DNA of 40,606 bases from Methylomonas koyamae (GCF_001644025.1 NZ_LUUK01000052.1:1-40606); one strand, 5' to 3'; counted from the stretch's first letter, positions 7,935 through 16,062 are shown. Numbers and translations are program-made. The notes: a model not told the origin generated them from the letters alone.

Positions 7935-9173
7935 ATGAAATCACTATTTAAACCTTGGCTGTTGGCAGTGCTTTGCATCAACGTTTTGTTGGTGTTGACT
8001 GTACCCGCTGCGCAGGCGCATGGCGAAAAAGCCCTGGAGCCGTTCATTCGCATGCGAACCATACAGTGGTACGACGTGCAATGGTCCACGCAAACATTCA
8101 ACGTCAACGATGAAGTCAGCGTCAGCGGCAAGTTTCATGTCGCCGAAGACTGGCCGATCAGTGTGCCGAAACCGGAAGCCAGCTTCTTGAATATCTCCAC
8201 CCCAGGACCGGTGCTGATTCGTACCGAGCGCTACCTGAACGGTAAGCCTTGGACCAACTCGGTATCGCTGGAGCCGGGCGGCGACTACGAGTTCAAGGTG
8301 GTCATGAAAGGCCGTTTGCCGGGCCGTTATCACATTCACCCGTTTTTTAATTTAAAAGACGCAGGCCAGGTGATGGGGCCTGGAGTATGGCTGGAAATCG
8401 GCGGCGATCCCGGCGATTTCACCAATACGATTAAAACCATTAACGGTGAATTGATCGACATGGAGAGCTTCGGCTTTGCCAACGGGATTTTCTGGCACTT
8501 GTTCTGGGGCGCGTTGGCGGCGGGCTGGTTGTTGTGGTGGGTGCGTCGGCCCTTGTTCATCAGCCGTTACCGCATGCTGGATGCCGGATTGGAACATGAA
8601 CTGATCACCAATCAGGACAAAACCATCGCGAAGGCGGTATTAGTCGGCGTGCCAGTATTGGTATTGGCGCTGAATGCTGTCACCGCCAACCAGTACCCGG
8701 ACGCCATCCCATTACAGGCAGGCTTGGATCGGATTTTGCCTTTACCGGCGCAAGTCAATGCCGGCATGGTCAATGTAGATACGCTAAAAGCGGAATATAA
8801 CGTGGCTCAACGCGCGATGCTATTGCAGTTCAGCGTCGACAATCGCAGCCAAGGCGCGGTCAGGATAGGCGAATTTTCCAGCTCCAACGTGCATTTCATG
8901 AATGCCGACTTAGCCAATCTGCACAGCAAGCCCGGCAAGGATGACGTCAGCAATAACGGTTTGAGCCTGAGTGACAATACACCTATCGCCCCCGGCGAAC
9001 AACGCACCGTCACCGTAGAAGTGCGCGATGCCGCCTGGGAATCGCAAAAGCTGGACGGGCTGATCAAAGACGCGGATAGCCGAGTGGGTGGTTTGTTGTT
9101 TCTTTACGACGAGGTGATGGGGAAACGCTATATCTCCAGCATTTCCGCCGCCGTCATTCCCAAATTCAATTAA
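7935..9173 (+). CDS. PxmB, PmoB-type periplasmic subunit of pXMO
   Basis: A 412-residue subunit with a signal peptide cleaved after AQA, which leaves His29 as the mature N-terminus. His29, His133 and His135 correspond to the CuB ligands His33, His137 and His139 of Methylococcus capsulatus PmoB. His68 matches His72. The position of His48 is Gln44 here (RTIQWYDVQW), so one ligand of the variable mononuclear site is missing. Two cupredoxin-like periplasmic domains flank two membrane helices (about 183-203 and 229-253). AGGGGA lies seven bases before the ATG, and the gene follows pxmA after 11 bases, so they are co-transcribed. Confidence 0.93.
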   Translation: MKSLFKPWLLAVLCINVLLVLTVPAAQAHGEKALEPFIRMRTIQWYDVQWSTQTFNVNDEVSVSGKFHVAEDWPISVPKPEASFLNISTPGPVLIRTERYLNGKPWTNSVSLEPGGDYEFKVVMKGRLPGRYHIHPFFNLKDAGQVMGPGVWLEIGGDPGDFTNTIKTINGELIDMESFGFANGIFWHLFWGALAAGWLLWWVRRPLFISRYRMLDAGLEHELITNQDKTIAKAVLVGVPVLVLALNAVTANQYPDAIPLQAGLDRILPLPAQVNAGMVNVDTLKAEYNVAQRAMLLQFSVDNRSQGAVRIGEFSSSNVHFMNADLANLHSKPGKDDVSNNGLSLSDNTPIAPGEQRTVTVEVRDAAWESQKLDGLIKDADSRVGGLLFLYDEVMGKRYISSISAAVIPKFN

Positions 9174-9188
9174 TTCAGGAGAAAAATC

Positions 9189-9962
9189 ATGGCTACCACG
9201 ACAGAACACGTGCGCTTAAGCAGCGAAAACCCCAAAACCTTGCCTTGGTATTTGATCGACTTACCCAAATATTTAAAGGGATTTGGCTTTTTAACCGTTA
9301 TGTACATCAGTTTACGATTGTATCAGGGCGCTTTTGCGATAGAACACGGTTTGGATTCCACGGAACCGGCGTTCGAACAATACTGGATGCGGCTGTTTTA
9401 TATCGAACTGGCGGTGATTGCTGCCGTCGCCAGCGGCTTCTGGGGGTACTTATGGACCACGCGCGACCGCAATCTGGATCAACTGGCACCCAAGGAAGAG
9501 ATTCGCCGCTATTTCACGTTGACGATGTGGATCAGCATTTACACCTTTGCCGTGTACTGGGCAGGCAGTTATTTTGCCGAACAGGACAACTCCTGGCACC
9601 AGGTGGCAATCCGCGATACGCCGTTTACCGCTAACCACATCATCGAGTTTTATTTCAATTTCCCGCTGTACGTGATCCTGGGCGGCTGTGCCTGGCTGTA
9701 CGCCAGAACCCGCTTGCCCTTGTATGCCAAAGGCATCTCGCTGCCATTGACCTTGGCGGTATTCGGGCCCTTCATGATTCTGGTCAGCGTCGGTTTCAAC
9801 GAGTGGGGACATACCTTCTGGTTTAGAGAAGAATTCTTCGCCGCGCCGATTCATTGGGGCTTTGTGATCGGGGTTTGGTTTGCGTTGGGCGTCGGGGGCA
9901 TTTTGTTACAGGGCGTGACTCGGCTGATCGAACTGATGGACAAAATCGAAGACGCCGAATAA
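9189..9962 (+). CDS. PxmC, PmoC-type membrane subunit of pXMO
   Basis: A 257-residue membrane protein that closes the operon 15 bases after pxmB, with CAGGAG upstream of its ATG. The metal-site residues known from PmoC are all present. Asp133, His137 and His150 match CuC ligands Asp156, His160 and His173. Asn204, His208 and His222 match the CuD ligands Asn227, His231 and His245. The stretches GYLWTTRDRNL and FNEWGHTFWFREE are strongly PmoC-like. The complete ligand set argues for a working enzyme rather than a relic. Having C last instead of first is what separates pxm from pmo operons. Confidence 0.93.
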   Translation: MATTTEHVRLSSENPKTLPWYLIDLPKYLKGFGFLTVMYISLRLYQGAFAIEHGLDSTEPAFEQYWMRLFYIELAVIAAVASGFWGYLWTTRDRNLDQLAPKEEIRRYFTLTMWISIYTFAVYWAGSYFAEQDNSWHQVAIRDTPFTANHIIEFYFNFPLYVILGGCAWLYARTRLPLYAKGISLPLTLAVFGPFMILVSVGFNEWGHTFWFREEFFAAPIHWGFVIGVWFALGVGGILLQGVTRLIELMDKIEDAE

Positions 9963-9974
9963 GTCTGCTTACTA

Positions 9975-10086
9975 TTAACCCGGCCCTTAAATACCGTTCG
10001 TCCTGAGCTTGTCGAAGGACGCGCCACATCAGGCTTCGACAGGCTCAGCCCGAACGGTGTACCAGTGTTCGATGGGGCCGGGTTAA
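9975..10086. repeat. 112-bp palindromic repeat with perfect 12-bp outer arms
   Basis: The outer arms TTAACCCGGCCC (9975-9986) and GGGCCGGGTTAA (10075-10086) are perfect inverted copies. Inside are two REP-like palindromes of the CCTGAGCTTGTCGAAGG and CTTCGACAGGCTCAG type facing each other. It lies directly after pxmC and may end pxm transcription. It is the intact version of the element at 4034-4138. Confidence 0.8.
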
Positions 10087-10107
10087 CAATGAATAATCGC
10101 TTCCCGT

Positions 10108-10165
10108 CCACCCTTCGACAAGGCTCTCCTGAGCGCAGCCGAAGGGCTCAGGGCGAACGGTAAAG
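10108..10165. repeat. REP-type palindromic repeat
   Basis: It contains CACCCTTCGACAAGGCTC followed by the inverted CCGAAGGGCTCAGGGCGAAC and GGT. This is the same family of CTTCGACAAGCTCAGG sequences seen at 9975 and 13931, here as a single unit between pxmC and the MFS gene. Confidence 0.65.
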
Positions 10166-10218
10166 CCTATATGTGCCCCGCTTTAAACGGAAAGCCTCAC
10201 AATTAAAACCACACGACT

Positions 10219-11472
10219 ATGTCTCAGCCAAAGTCCGATGTCATCATGCCCAAGAGTCGTTCCGATTCAGTTCACTATGCCTGGGTAATACTCGCGGTCA
10301 CGTTTCTGTGCTTGTTTGTTGCATCGGCACTGCGCTCTGTTCCAGGGATCATCATGCTGTCCCTGGAACAGGAGTTTGCCTGGAACAGAGAAACCATTAG
10401 CGGCGCGATTTCGCTCAACCTGCTGTTATTTGGCCTTGCCGGGCCATTTTTAGGCCGATTGATGGATGTCTACGGCGCCAAACGCATCAGCGTTATCACC
10501 TTGATTTTGTCGGTGGCAGGCGCCGGTGGCAGCGTTTTTATGCAGGAATCCTGGCAACTGTATGTGTTTTGGGGATTGCTGATTGGCGCGGGTTCGGGCG
10601 GCACGTCGATGATTATGGGGTCGGCGTTGATCAATCGCTGGTTCCATAAACACCGGGGACTGGCATTAGGCATATTGGGCGCTGCTTTCTCCTCCGGCCA
10701 GTTAGTGTTCACCCCGCTGCTCATGCAAATCAATGTTCATGAGGGCTGGCGAGCGGCGACGCTGTTTATCGCCGTAGCCTTAGGTTTAGTGGTTTTACCT
10801 TTGGTGCTGAAATATTTAAGAGACGATCCCGAATCCAAGGGGTTGCAGCCCTTTGGCGCCAATGGCGTTCATGGAACAGTACTTAAGCCCGATCGACATC
10901 CCATGCGATCGGCCATGAGCAGTCCGCAATTCTGGCTGTTGGCTTCGAGTTTTGGCATTTGCGGATTAACCACCTCCGGATTGTTTCAAACCCATTTGAT
11001 TCCGCACGGCATCGAACACGGCTTTACCGAAATGACCATGGCCATGTCCTTAGGGGTAATGGGCGCGGCCGATGTGTTCGGCACCATTTTATCCGGTTGG
11101 TTATGCGACCGGTACGGCAAGCGTTGGCCGCTGGCGTTTTATTATGTCGTCAGAGGCGCAACGCTGATCGTTCTGCCCAGCATAGCTACCACCGGACAAT
11201 TAATGATGTTCTCGATTATCTACGGCATGAATTGGTTGTCCACGATTCCGGCAACCTCGGCGTTAACTGCCGATTTGTTCGGCAAGCAAAACGTCGGCGT
11301 GGTGTTTGGCTGGATCTGTTTTGCCCATCAAATCGGGGCGGCCATAGCCGCCTACAGTGCAGGGTACGTCCATAGTCTGATTGGTGACTACAACTTGGCT
11401 TTTGTGGCGTCAGGCCTGTTCGCATTTGTCGCAACCGGCATCGTTCTTTTTATAAAAGAACCCAGCGGCTAA
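10219..11472 (+). CDS. MFS transporter
   Basis: A 417-residue major facilitator with twelve hydrophobic segments split 6+6 by a cytoplasmic loop (about residues 195-235). The loop 2-3 motif is GRLMDVYGAKR and the equivalent in the second half is GWLCDRYGKRW. Overall shape and motifs resemble the monocarboxylate/oxalate-formate antiporter-like branch, so a small organic acid is a guess for substrate. The ribosome site is weak at this ATG; Met10 is an alternative start. Palindromic repeats separate it from pxmC, so it is probably its own transcript. Confidence 0.85.
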   Translation: MSQPKSDVIMPKSRSDSVHYAWVILAVTFLCLFVASALRSVPGIIMLSLEQEFAWNRETISGAISLNLLLFGLAGPFLGRLMDVYGAKRISVITLILSVAGAGGSVFMQESWQLYVFWGLLIGAGSGGTSMIMGSALINRWFHKHRGLALGILGAAFSSGQLVFTPLLMQINVHEGWRAATLFIAVALGLVVLPLVLKYLRDDPESKGLQPFGANGVHGTVLKPDRHPMRSAMSSPQFWLLASSFGICGLTTSGLFQTHLIPHGIEHGFTEMTMAMSLGVMGAADVFGTILSGWLCDRYGKRWPLAFYYVVRGATLIVLPSIATTGQLMMFSIIYGMNWLSTIPATSALTADLFGKQNVGVVFGWICFAHQIGAAIAAYSAGYVHSLIGDYNLAFVASGLFAFVATGIVLFIKEPSG

Positions 11473-11742
11473 AAATGAAAATATTGCTGACATAGGCTCA
11501 AATGAGGTGACCGGCAGCAAGGCTCGTAACAAGACGCTCAAGTGCTGATGCGATTTCCGGCAGGCGGTCGGTGTATCTTGTAAGCGAGCGTTTAAAACGA
11601 TGGTGAAGAGGCGGGGACGGGGTAGATGGAGCAATGCGAGCGGATCGGACGGTGCCATCGTTCGAGGGTGGCAGGCGGCCAACCCTCGAATGCAAATAGC
11701 CCGGAAAGCCGCCCGTGCGGGCGGTTTTCTGGATGGGACGGT
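11473..11742. other. convergent intergenic region with two hairpins
   Basis: It lies between the MFS gene and the reverse-strand cytochrome c' gene. It holds a perfect 9-bp inverted pair TTCGAGGGT / ACCCTCGAA at 11661-11690 and the terminator-like stem at 11709-11724. No gene is supported. Confidence 0.6.
11709..11730. terminator. GC-rich hairpin with T-run between convergent genes
   Basis: CCGCCCGTGCGGGCGG forms a 6-7 bp GC stem. It is followed by TTTTCT on the forward strand and by CTTTCC on the reverse strand. It sits between two converging genes and probably works in both directions; the forward T-run is the better one. Confidence 0.65.
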
Positions 11743-12207
11743 TTATTCTCTAACCCGGATCAAGTCGTGGCAACTTTTGCACGACGCGCCGAGTTTACCG
11801 AATTGCGCTTTGATATCCGCAACATCGCCGTCGTCGGCGACCTTTTGCAATTCGTTGGCTTCCTTAATAAAAGTGGCTTCCAGTTCTTTGACTTCCGCTT
11901 GTTTTTGAAAATATTCCGGCTTCAGGCGGGTGGGTTTCCAGCCGGTGCCTTGATCGGTGCCGGGGCCGTAAAGTTGTTCCAGGATGCCGGAATTGGCGGC
12001 GGCCGCGATGGCGTTGGCGGCGGCTATCACTTGGTCCTTGTTGAAGGTTTCCGGGTGATCGACGGCCTGAGCCTTGATTTTCGCGGTGTTCCAGCCCAGG
12101 AAGGAATAGGCGGATTGGCGGAAACGGATTTGTTCTTCTATCGGCCCGGCCAGTGCCGCCGTGGTGACGGCGCTCAGCGCCAGTGCGATAGCCAGTTGGG
12201 ATTTCAT
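11743..12207 (-). CDS. cytochrome c'
   Basis: A 154-residue periplasmic haem protein. The signal peptide is residues 1-20 (ending ALA) and a four-helix-type mature protein follows. A single haem site, CKSCH (C143, C146, H147), lies close to the C-terminus, as in class II cytochromes c. The family binds NO and CO and is linked to NO tolerance. It is the last gene of a reverse-strand operon behind cytochrome b561, 65 bases apart, so the two may exchange electrons. A ribosome site GGAGCAACGC precedes the ATG. Occurrence near pxm fits a hypoxia or nitrogen-oxide theme, but that is inference. Confidence 0.92.
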   Translation of the reverse strand: MKSQLAIALALSAVTTAALAGPIEEQIRFRQSAYSFLGWNTAKIKAQAVDHPETFNKDQVIAAANAIAAAANSGILEQLYGPGTDQGTGWKPTRLKPEYFQKQAEVKELEATFIKEANELQKVADDGDVADIKAQFGKLGASCKSCHDLIRVRE

Positions 12208-12272
12208 GCGTTGCTCCTATGGGTGATAAAAACTCGGTGTGGGGTTTCGTTCGGTGAAGCCGGGCCTGCGCC

Positions 12273-12980
12273 TCAGCGGCCGCCGGCTTGCGCCGACCGC
12301 ACGCCGGCCAACGGCGGCAAATAGCGCAAGGGGTCGCCGCCCCAGACGCTCCAGACCACCGTCGCGGCGATCAGCAAACTGGCGGTCAGCCGCAAGACGC
12401 CGGCCGGACGTGCGTCGGCCGGGGCCAGCGAGCGGGGCAGGCGCTTCTTGCCGGTCAGCATCGGCACGACCAGATCGGCTTTTTTGACGCGTTGGTAAAA
12501 CGCAATCGCCGCGACGTGGGCGCCGACTAAAAACAGCAGGACGTTAACGCTACGGATATGCCAGCCGCTGAGTTTGTCGCTGAAATCCTTGTCGATCAGA
12601 TCGAACAGCGGGCCTTCGAAAGCGATGTCGTCGTTGGCGAACAAGCCGGTGCCGACCAGCACCGCCAACACCGTCAGCAACGCGAACACCGCCAGCGCGC
12701 CGGCCGGATTGTGACCGACGCCTTGCCAGTCGCCCCGGACATAAGCCAGCAGGCGGGACAGCGTCGGGAAAAAGTTGACGAAGCGGGCGTGGGTATTGCC
12801 GACAAAGCCCCACAGCAGGCGGAACACCACCAGGCCAAGGGTCAGGCTGCCGAAGCGGCCATGCCAGTCGGTCCATTCGCCGCCGGCCTTGCCGGTCAAA
12901 TAGGCACCGGTAACCGCCAATACCAACAGCCAATGAAACAGCCGCAACGGCCAATCCCAGACATGTACTTCCACTTTCAC
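12273..12980 (-). CDS. cytochrome b561-type membrane cytochrome
   Basis: A 235-residue integral membrane protein of the b561 / Ni-hydrogenase b-subunit type, with four core helices plus a C-terminal one. Likely haem ligands are His16 (LRLFHWLL), His40 (TDWHGRFG), His141 (SGWHIRSV) and His155 (LVGAHVAA). It starts with the family opening VHVWDWPLRLFHW. It sits 15 bases after the dienelactone-hydrolase gene and before cytochrome c'. It could pass electrons from the quinone pool to, or take them from, the periplasmic cytochrome c'. Confidence 0.9.
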   Translation of the reverse strand: MKVEVHVWDWPLRLFHWLLVLAVTGAYLTGKAGGEWTDWHGRFGSLTLGLVVFRLLWGFVGNTHARFVNFFPTLSRLLAYVRGDWQGVGHNPAGALAVFALLTVLAVLVGTGLFANDDIAFEGPLFDLIDKDFSDKLSGWHIRSVNVLLFLVGAHVAAIAFYQRVKKADLVVPMLTGKKRLPRSLAPADARPAGVLRLTASLLIAATVVWSVWGGDPLRYLPPLAGVRSAQAGGR

Positions 12981-12995
12981 GTGAACCTCCGCGCG

Positions 12996-13889
12996 TTAGC
13001 TGTCGCGCAAATAAGCGTTGAAGAAGGCGACGGTCCGGTCCCAGGCCAATTTGGCGGTACCGGCGTCGTAACGCGGCGTCGTGTCGTTGTTGAAACCGTG
13101 CTGGACGCCGGCATAGGTATGGGCTTCGTAATTGGTGCCGGCCTTTTGCAGGGCCGCTTCGAAGGCCGGCCAACCGGCGTTGATCCGGTCGTCGACGCCC
13201 GCGTAATGAATCAGCAAGGCGGCCTTGATCTTGGCGACATCCTCGGCCGGCGGTTGGGCGCCGTAGAACGGCACGCCGGCGGTCAGGTCGGGCAATCGGG
13301 TCGCCAGGAAGTTGACGATGCCGCCGCCGTAACAAAAGCCGACCGCGCCGAGCTTGCCGTTGCCGCCCGGCAGCTTTTTCAGCGCTTGCGCGGCGGCCAG
13401 AAAATCGTTTTGGGTTTTGGTTTTGTCCAATTTCTGAAACAGTTCCCTGGCCTTGTCTTCGTCGCCCGGATAGCCGCCCAGCGTGAACAGCGCGTCGGGC
13501 GCGAAGGCGATGAAGTTGTCCAGCGCCAGCCGGCGGGCGATGTCTTCGATGTGCGGGTTCAGCCCGCGATTTTCGTGGATGACCAACACCACCGGCAGTT
13601 TGCCCTTGGCGTTGGCCGGTTGCGCCAGATAACCGCGCACCTTGCCGTTGCCCTGCGGCGACGGGTATTCCAGGTAACTGGTTTTGATGCGCGGATCGTT
13701 GCCGGCCACCTGCTGGGCTTGGGCGAAGCGCGGGTTCAGCGCATCCAGCAAGGCCTCGGCGGTCAGGCCGAGCAGGGCGTATTTGGGGACCGAGGATAGG
13801 AACTCGCGGCGGGAAATATCGCCGTGTACGTATTCGTCGAATTTTTTCAAGGCTTCCGGGTGGAAGTCGTTGGCGGTTTGGCGCGCCAT
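12996..13889 (-). CDS. Tat-exported dienelactone hydrolase family protein
   Basis: A 297-residue alpha/beta hydrolase. The start at 13889 has AGGAG eight bases upstream. The N-terminus carries a twin-arginine signal (SRREFLSS, Arg27-Arg28, followed by a hydrophobic stretch ending AQA), so it should be exported folded. Likely catalytic triad: Cys186 in GFCYGGG, Asp233 or Asp234 in YAGVDDR, and His264 in GVQHGF. The Cys nucleophile is typical of dienelactone hydrolases (carboxymethylenebutenolidase, YghX-like). It is the first gene of an operon with two cytochromes, which is an odd pairing; the natural ester or lactone substrate is unknown. Confidence 0.88.
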   Translation of the reverse strand: MARQTANDFHPEALKKFDEYVHGDISRREFLSSVPKYALLGLTAEALLDALNPRFAQAQQVAGNDPRIKTSYLEYPSPQGNGKVRGYLAQPANAKGKLPVVLVIHENRGLNPHIEDIARRLALDNFIAFAPDALFTLGGYPGDEDKARELFQKLDKTKTQNDFLAAAQALKKLPGGNGKLGAVGFCYGGGIVNFLATRLPDLTAGVPFYGAQPPAEDVAKIKAALLIHYAGVDDRINAGWPAFEAALQKAGTNYEAHTYAGVQHGFNNDTTPRYDAGTAKLAWDRTVAFFNAYLRDS

Positions 13890-13930
13890 GCAGCGTCTCC
13901 TAAAAAACAAAAGCCATCCCGGCGCCGTCC

Positions 13931-14043
13931 CAATGTCGTTAAGTTAAGCCGTTCGTGGTGAGCTTGTCGAACCATGAACGGCTTAACCATTCTCCCTTCG
14001 ACAAGCTCAGGACGAACGGTCAATCCTTAACTTAACGGCATTG
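13931..14043. repeat. 113-bp palindromic repeat with 18-bp outer arms
   Basis: CAATGTCGTTAAGTTAAG (13931-13948) and CTTAACTTAACGGCATTG (14026-14043) are inverted copies with one mismatch. They enclose REP-type palindromes containing GAGCTTGTCGAA and TTCGACAAGCTCAGGACGAA. The element lies between the end of exbD and the start of the next operon. It may act as the terminator of tonB-exbB-exbD. Confidence 0.75.
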
Positions 14044-14069
14044 AGCGCCGGCCGGGATGGGAGGTACGG

Positions 14070-14483
14070 TTATTGGGGAGCGGTCAGTACCGCCAGTTTG
14101 GTGACGCCGGCCCGTTCGATGGCGGCCATCACCTTGGCGACGATGCCGTATTGCACGCCGTCGTCGGCATTCAGGTTCAGAGCCAGTTCCGGATCGGCAC
14201 CCTTGCGGTTTTTCAATTCGGTTTCGACCGCATCGACCGCGTATTCCTGTTTGTCGATGAAGACTTTGCCGGTGGCGTCCACGCTCAGGTAGACGGCGGC
14301 TTTTTCCTCGGGCGGCGCGGTTTCGGCGGTCTTGGGCAGATTCACGTGGACCGCGTTGGTCAACAGCGGGGCGGTGACGATGAACACCACCAGCAGTACC
14401 AGCATCACGTCCACCAGCGGGGTGACGTTGATTTCGCCCATGACGTCGTCGTCGCCGCCGTTGTCTTTGGTATTGATGGCCAT
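14070..14483 (-). CDS. ExbD biopolymer transport protein
   Basis: A 137-residue protein with a short cytoplasmic N-terminus, one membrane helix at about 22-44 and a periplasmic domain. The helix opens with INVTPLVDVMLVLLVVF, where Asp25 is the proton-carrying aspartate of the ExbD/TolR family. Its start overlaps the exbB stop (TGATG), so the two are translationally coupled. It works with ExbB to energise TonB. Confidence 0.93.
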   Translation of the reverse strand: MAINTKDNGGDDDVMGEINVTPLVDVMLVLLVVFIVTAPLLTNAVHVNLPKTAETAPPEEKAAVYLSVDATGKVFIDKQEYAVDAVETELKNRKGADPELALNLNADDGVQYGIVAKVMAAIERAGVTKLAVLTAPQ

Positions 14484-15241
14484 CAGGCGTGCGCCTCCTT
14501 CGCGATTAAGTCTTCATGAGCGGCATCGCGGGTTTTTTTGCCGCCGCCGATTTCAGTCAGTTTGGCGGGCTTCGCGGCGCTGGCGCGCTCGATGACGAAG
14601 GCGTTTTTCAGGGCCAGATGCACGAAGTCGATCGCGAAGTCGTCCAGGAAGGCCCAGATCACTTTGTTGCGGCGAATGAAGAAGTTGTAGCCGACCACCG
14701 CCGGTACCGCGACCGCGATACCGACCGCCGTGGCCACCAAGGCCTCGCCGATCGGGCCGGCGACCACTTCCAGACTGGCCGAGCCGCTTTTGCTGATGTT
14801 GGTCAGCGCGCCCATGATGCCCCACACCGTGCCGAACAGTCCGACGAAGGGCGAGATGCTGCCGATGGTGGCCAGCACGGCCAGGCCGCTTTCCAACGAG
14901 CCGCGCTCTTTTTGCATTTGCTGGCGCAGACGCCGATCCAGCAACTCCTGACGATCCCAGGTATGTTCCAAATCGTGGGTCGAGGCGCCGCTGTCGGTTT
15001 CGATCAAGGTCGAAAAGCCGATGCCCGCCACGCGGGCCGCCGGACCTTGCTGGTCCTGCAATTGGGCGGCGGCCTGAATGTCCGGCGCGCCCCAGAAGCG
15101 CTTGCTGAAATTGCGGTTATGGTAGGAAATCCGGATGTGCTGGATGCCCTTGATCAGGATCAGCGCCCAGGTGATCGCGGAAGCGCCGATCAGAGTGTTT
15201 AGTGTGCCGTCGACGATGACGGTGGTAGCGATATCGGACAT
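14483..15241 (-). CDS. ExbB proton channel protein (MotA/TolQ/ExbB family)
   Basis: A 252-residue inner-membrane protein with three membrane segments: one near the N-terminus, then two after a cytoplasmic loop. The conserved core runs from about 120 to 195: LAVLATIGSISPFVGLFGTV, WGIMGALTNI and GPIGEALVATAVGIAVAVPA. Start at 15241 (MSDIATT) has TGAGG upstream and overlaps the end of tonB. With ExbD it forms the proton-driven motor for TonB-dependent uptake, here plausibly for the two receptors downstream. Confidence 0.93.
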   Translation of the reverse strand: MSDIATTVIVDGTLNTLIGASAITWALILIKGIQHIRISYHNRNFSKRFWGAPDIQAAAQLQDQQGPAARVAGIGFSTLIETDSGASTHDLEHTWDRQELLDRRLRQQMQKERGSLESGLAVLATIGSISPFVGLFGTVWGIMGALTNISKSGSASLEVVAGPIGEALVATAVGIAVAVPAVVGYNFFIRRNKVIWAFLDDFAIDFVHLALKNAFVIERASAAKPAKLTEIGGGKKTRDAAHEDLIAKEAHA

Positions 15242-15249
15242 GAAGTACC

Positions 15250-16062
15250 TCAAGATAAGTTAAAAGTAATCGGAACGGTCACGTAGCCGGCGACCGGCGT
15301 CTCGCCGCGCTTGGCCGGCACGAAGGACCATTTGGAAACGGTTTTGACCGCCGCGTCGTCCAGTACCGCTTGGCCGCTGGATTTGACGACGCTGACGCTA
15401 TCCGGCTTGCCGTTGGGTTGAACGTGGACCTTCATCAGCACTTTGCCTTCCCAACCGCGCTCCTGAGCGATTTCCGGGTATTCGGGCGGCGGGTTGTTCA
15501 GGTAGTCGGCGCCGGCCGTCGGCGGCGTGATCTTTTCCTCGACCACCGGCGCCGGCGGTGCCGGTGGAGCAGGAGTCGGCGCGGCGTCGACGATAGGCGC
15601 CGGCGTCGGATCGGGTACCGGCGCTTGCTCGACGACCGGCTTCAACACCGGCTTGGGTTTTTCCTTGGGCGGCTTGAGCGGCACGACCTTGGGCTTGGGC
15701 GGCGGCGCTTGCACGATCGGCGGCGGCACCACCGGGCGCGGCCGGCTCAAGGTAATTTGCACCTTGGGTTCCGGTTTGGGCGGTTCCACGAAATCCTGCT
15801 CCAGCGACGCGCCGCGAAATTGATCCATCGCCGCGCTGTGAATCAGCACCGACAGCACGCCCAGCAAGACATAGTCGAACCATTTGTGGTCGCTGCTCGC
15901 GCTACGGTATTGAAAGCCTTGCAAGGCGCCGGCTAGCGGATTCAGCGCCAGCTCGCCGGCCGCCGCGCCGGTCGGCTCCAGCGGTAACAAACCGCCGGCC
16001 TGCCAGTTCGACCCGGCCGCGAGCGGCTGGAAATGGTGGCGTGTCGCGAAAAGATTGCTCAT
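15250..16062 (-). CDS. TonB energy transducer with an extended N-terminus
   Basis: A 270-residue TonB. The single membrane helix lies at about 62-79 and contains the SVLIHSAA motif with His75, equivalent to the functional transmembrane His of TonB. A Pro/Lys-rich spacer follows (about 92-180), then the C-terminal TonB domain with PPPEYPEIAQERGWEGKV and KWSFVPAKR. Unlike E. coli TonB, about 60 residues come before the membrane helix and would lie in the cytoplasm. GAGGA eight bases upstream supports this start. It is the first gene of tonB-exbB-exbD. Confidence 0.92.
   Translation of the reverse strand: MSNLFATRHHFQPLAAGSNWQAGGLLPLEPTGAAAGELALNPLAGALQGFQYRSASSDHKWFDYVLLGVLSVLIHSAAMDQFRGASLEQDFVEPPKPEPKVQITLSRPRPVVPPPIVQAPPPKPKVVPLKPPKEKPKPVLKPVVEQAPVPDPTPAPIVDAAPTPAPPAPPAPVVEEKITPPTAGADYLNNPPPEYPEIAQERGWEGKVLMKVHVQPNGKPDSVSVVKSSGQAVLDDAAVKTVSKWSFVPAKRGETPVAGYVTVPITFNLS

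Noticed and set aside
7171-9962. Canonical pmoCAB methane monooxygenase operon
   Set aside because: The gene order is A, B, C and the sequences are divergent, which fits pxmABC.
12558-13799. Long forward open frame of 413 codons
   Set aside because: It lies opposite the cytochrome b561 and dienelactone-hydrolase genes, which have clear motifs and ribosome sites; its own translation is low-complexity and Gln/Arg/Gly-rich.
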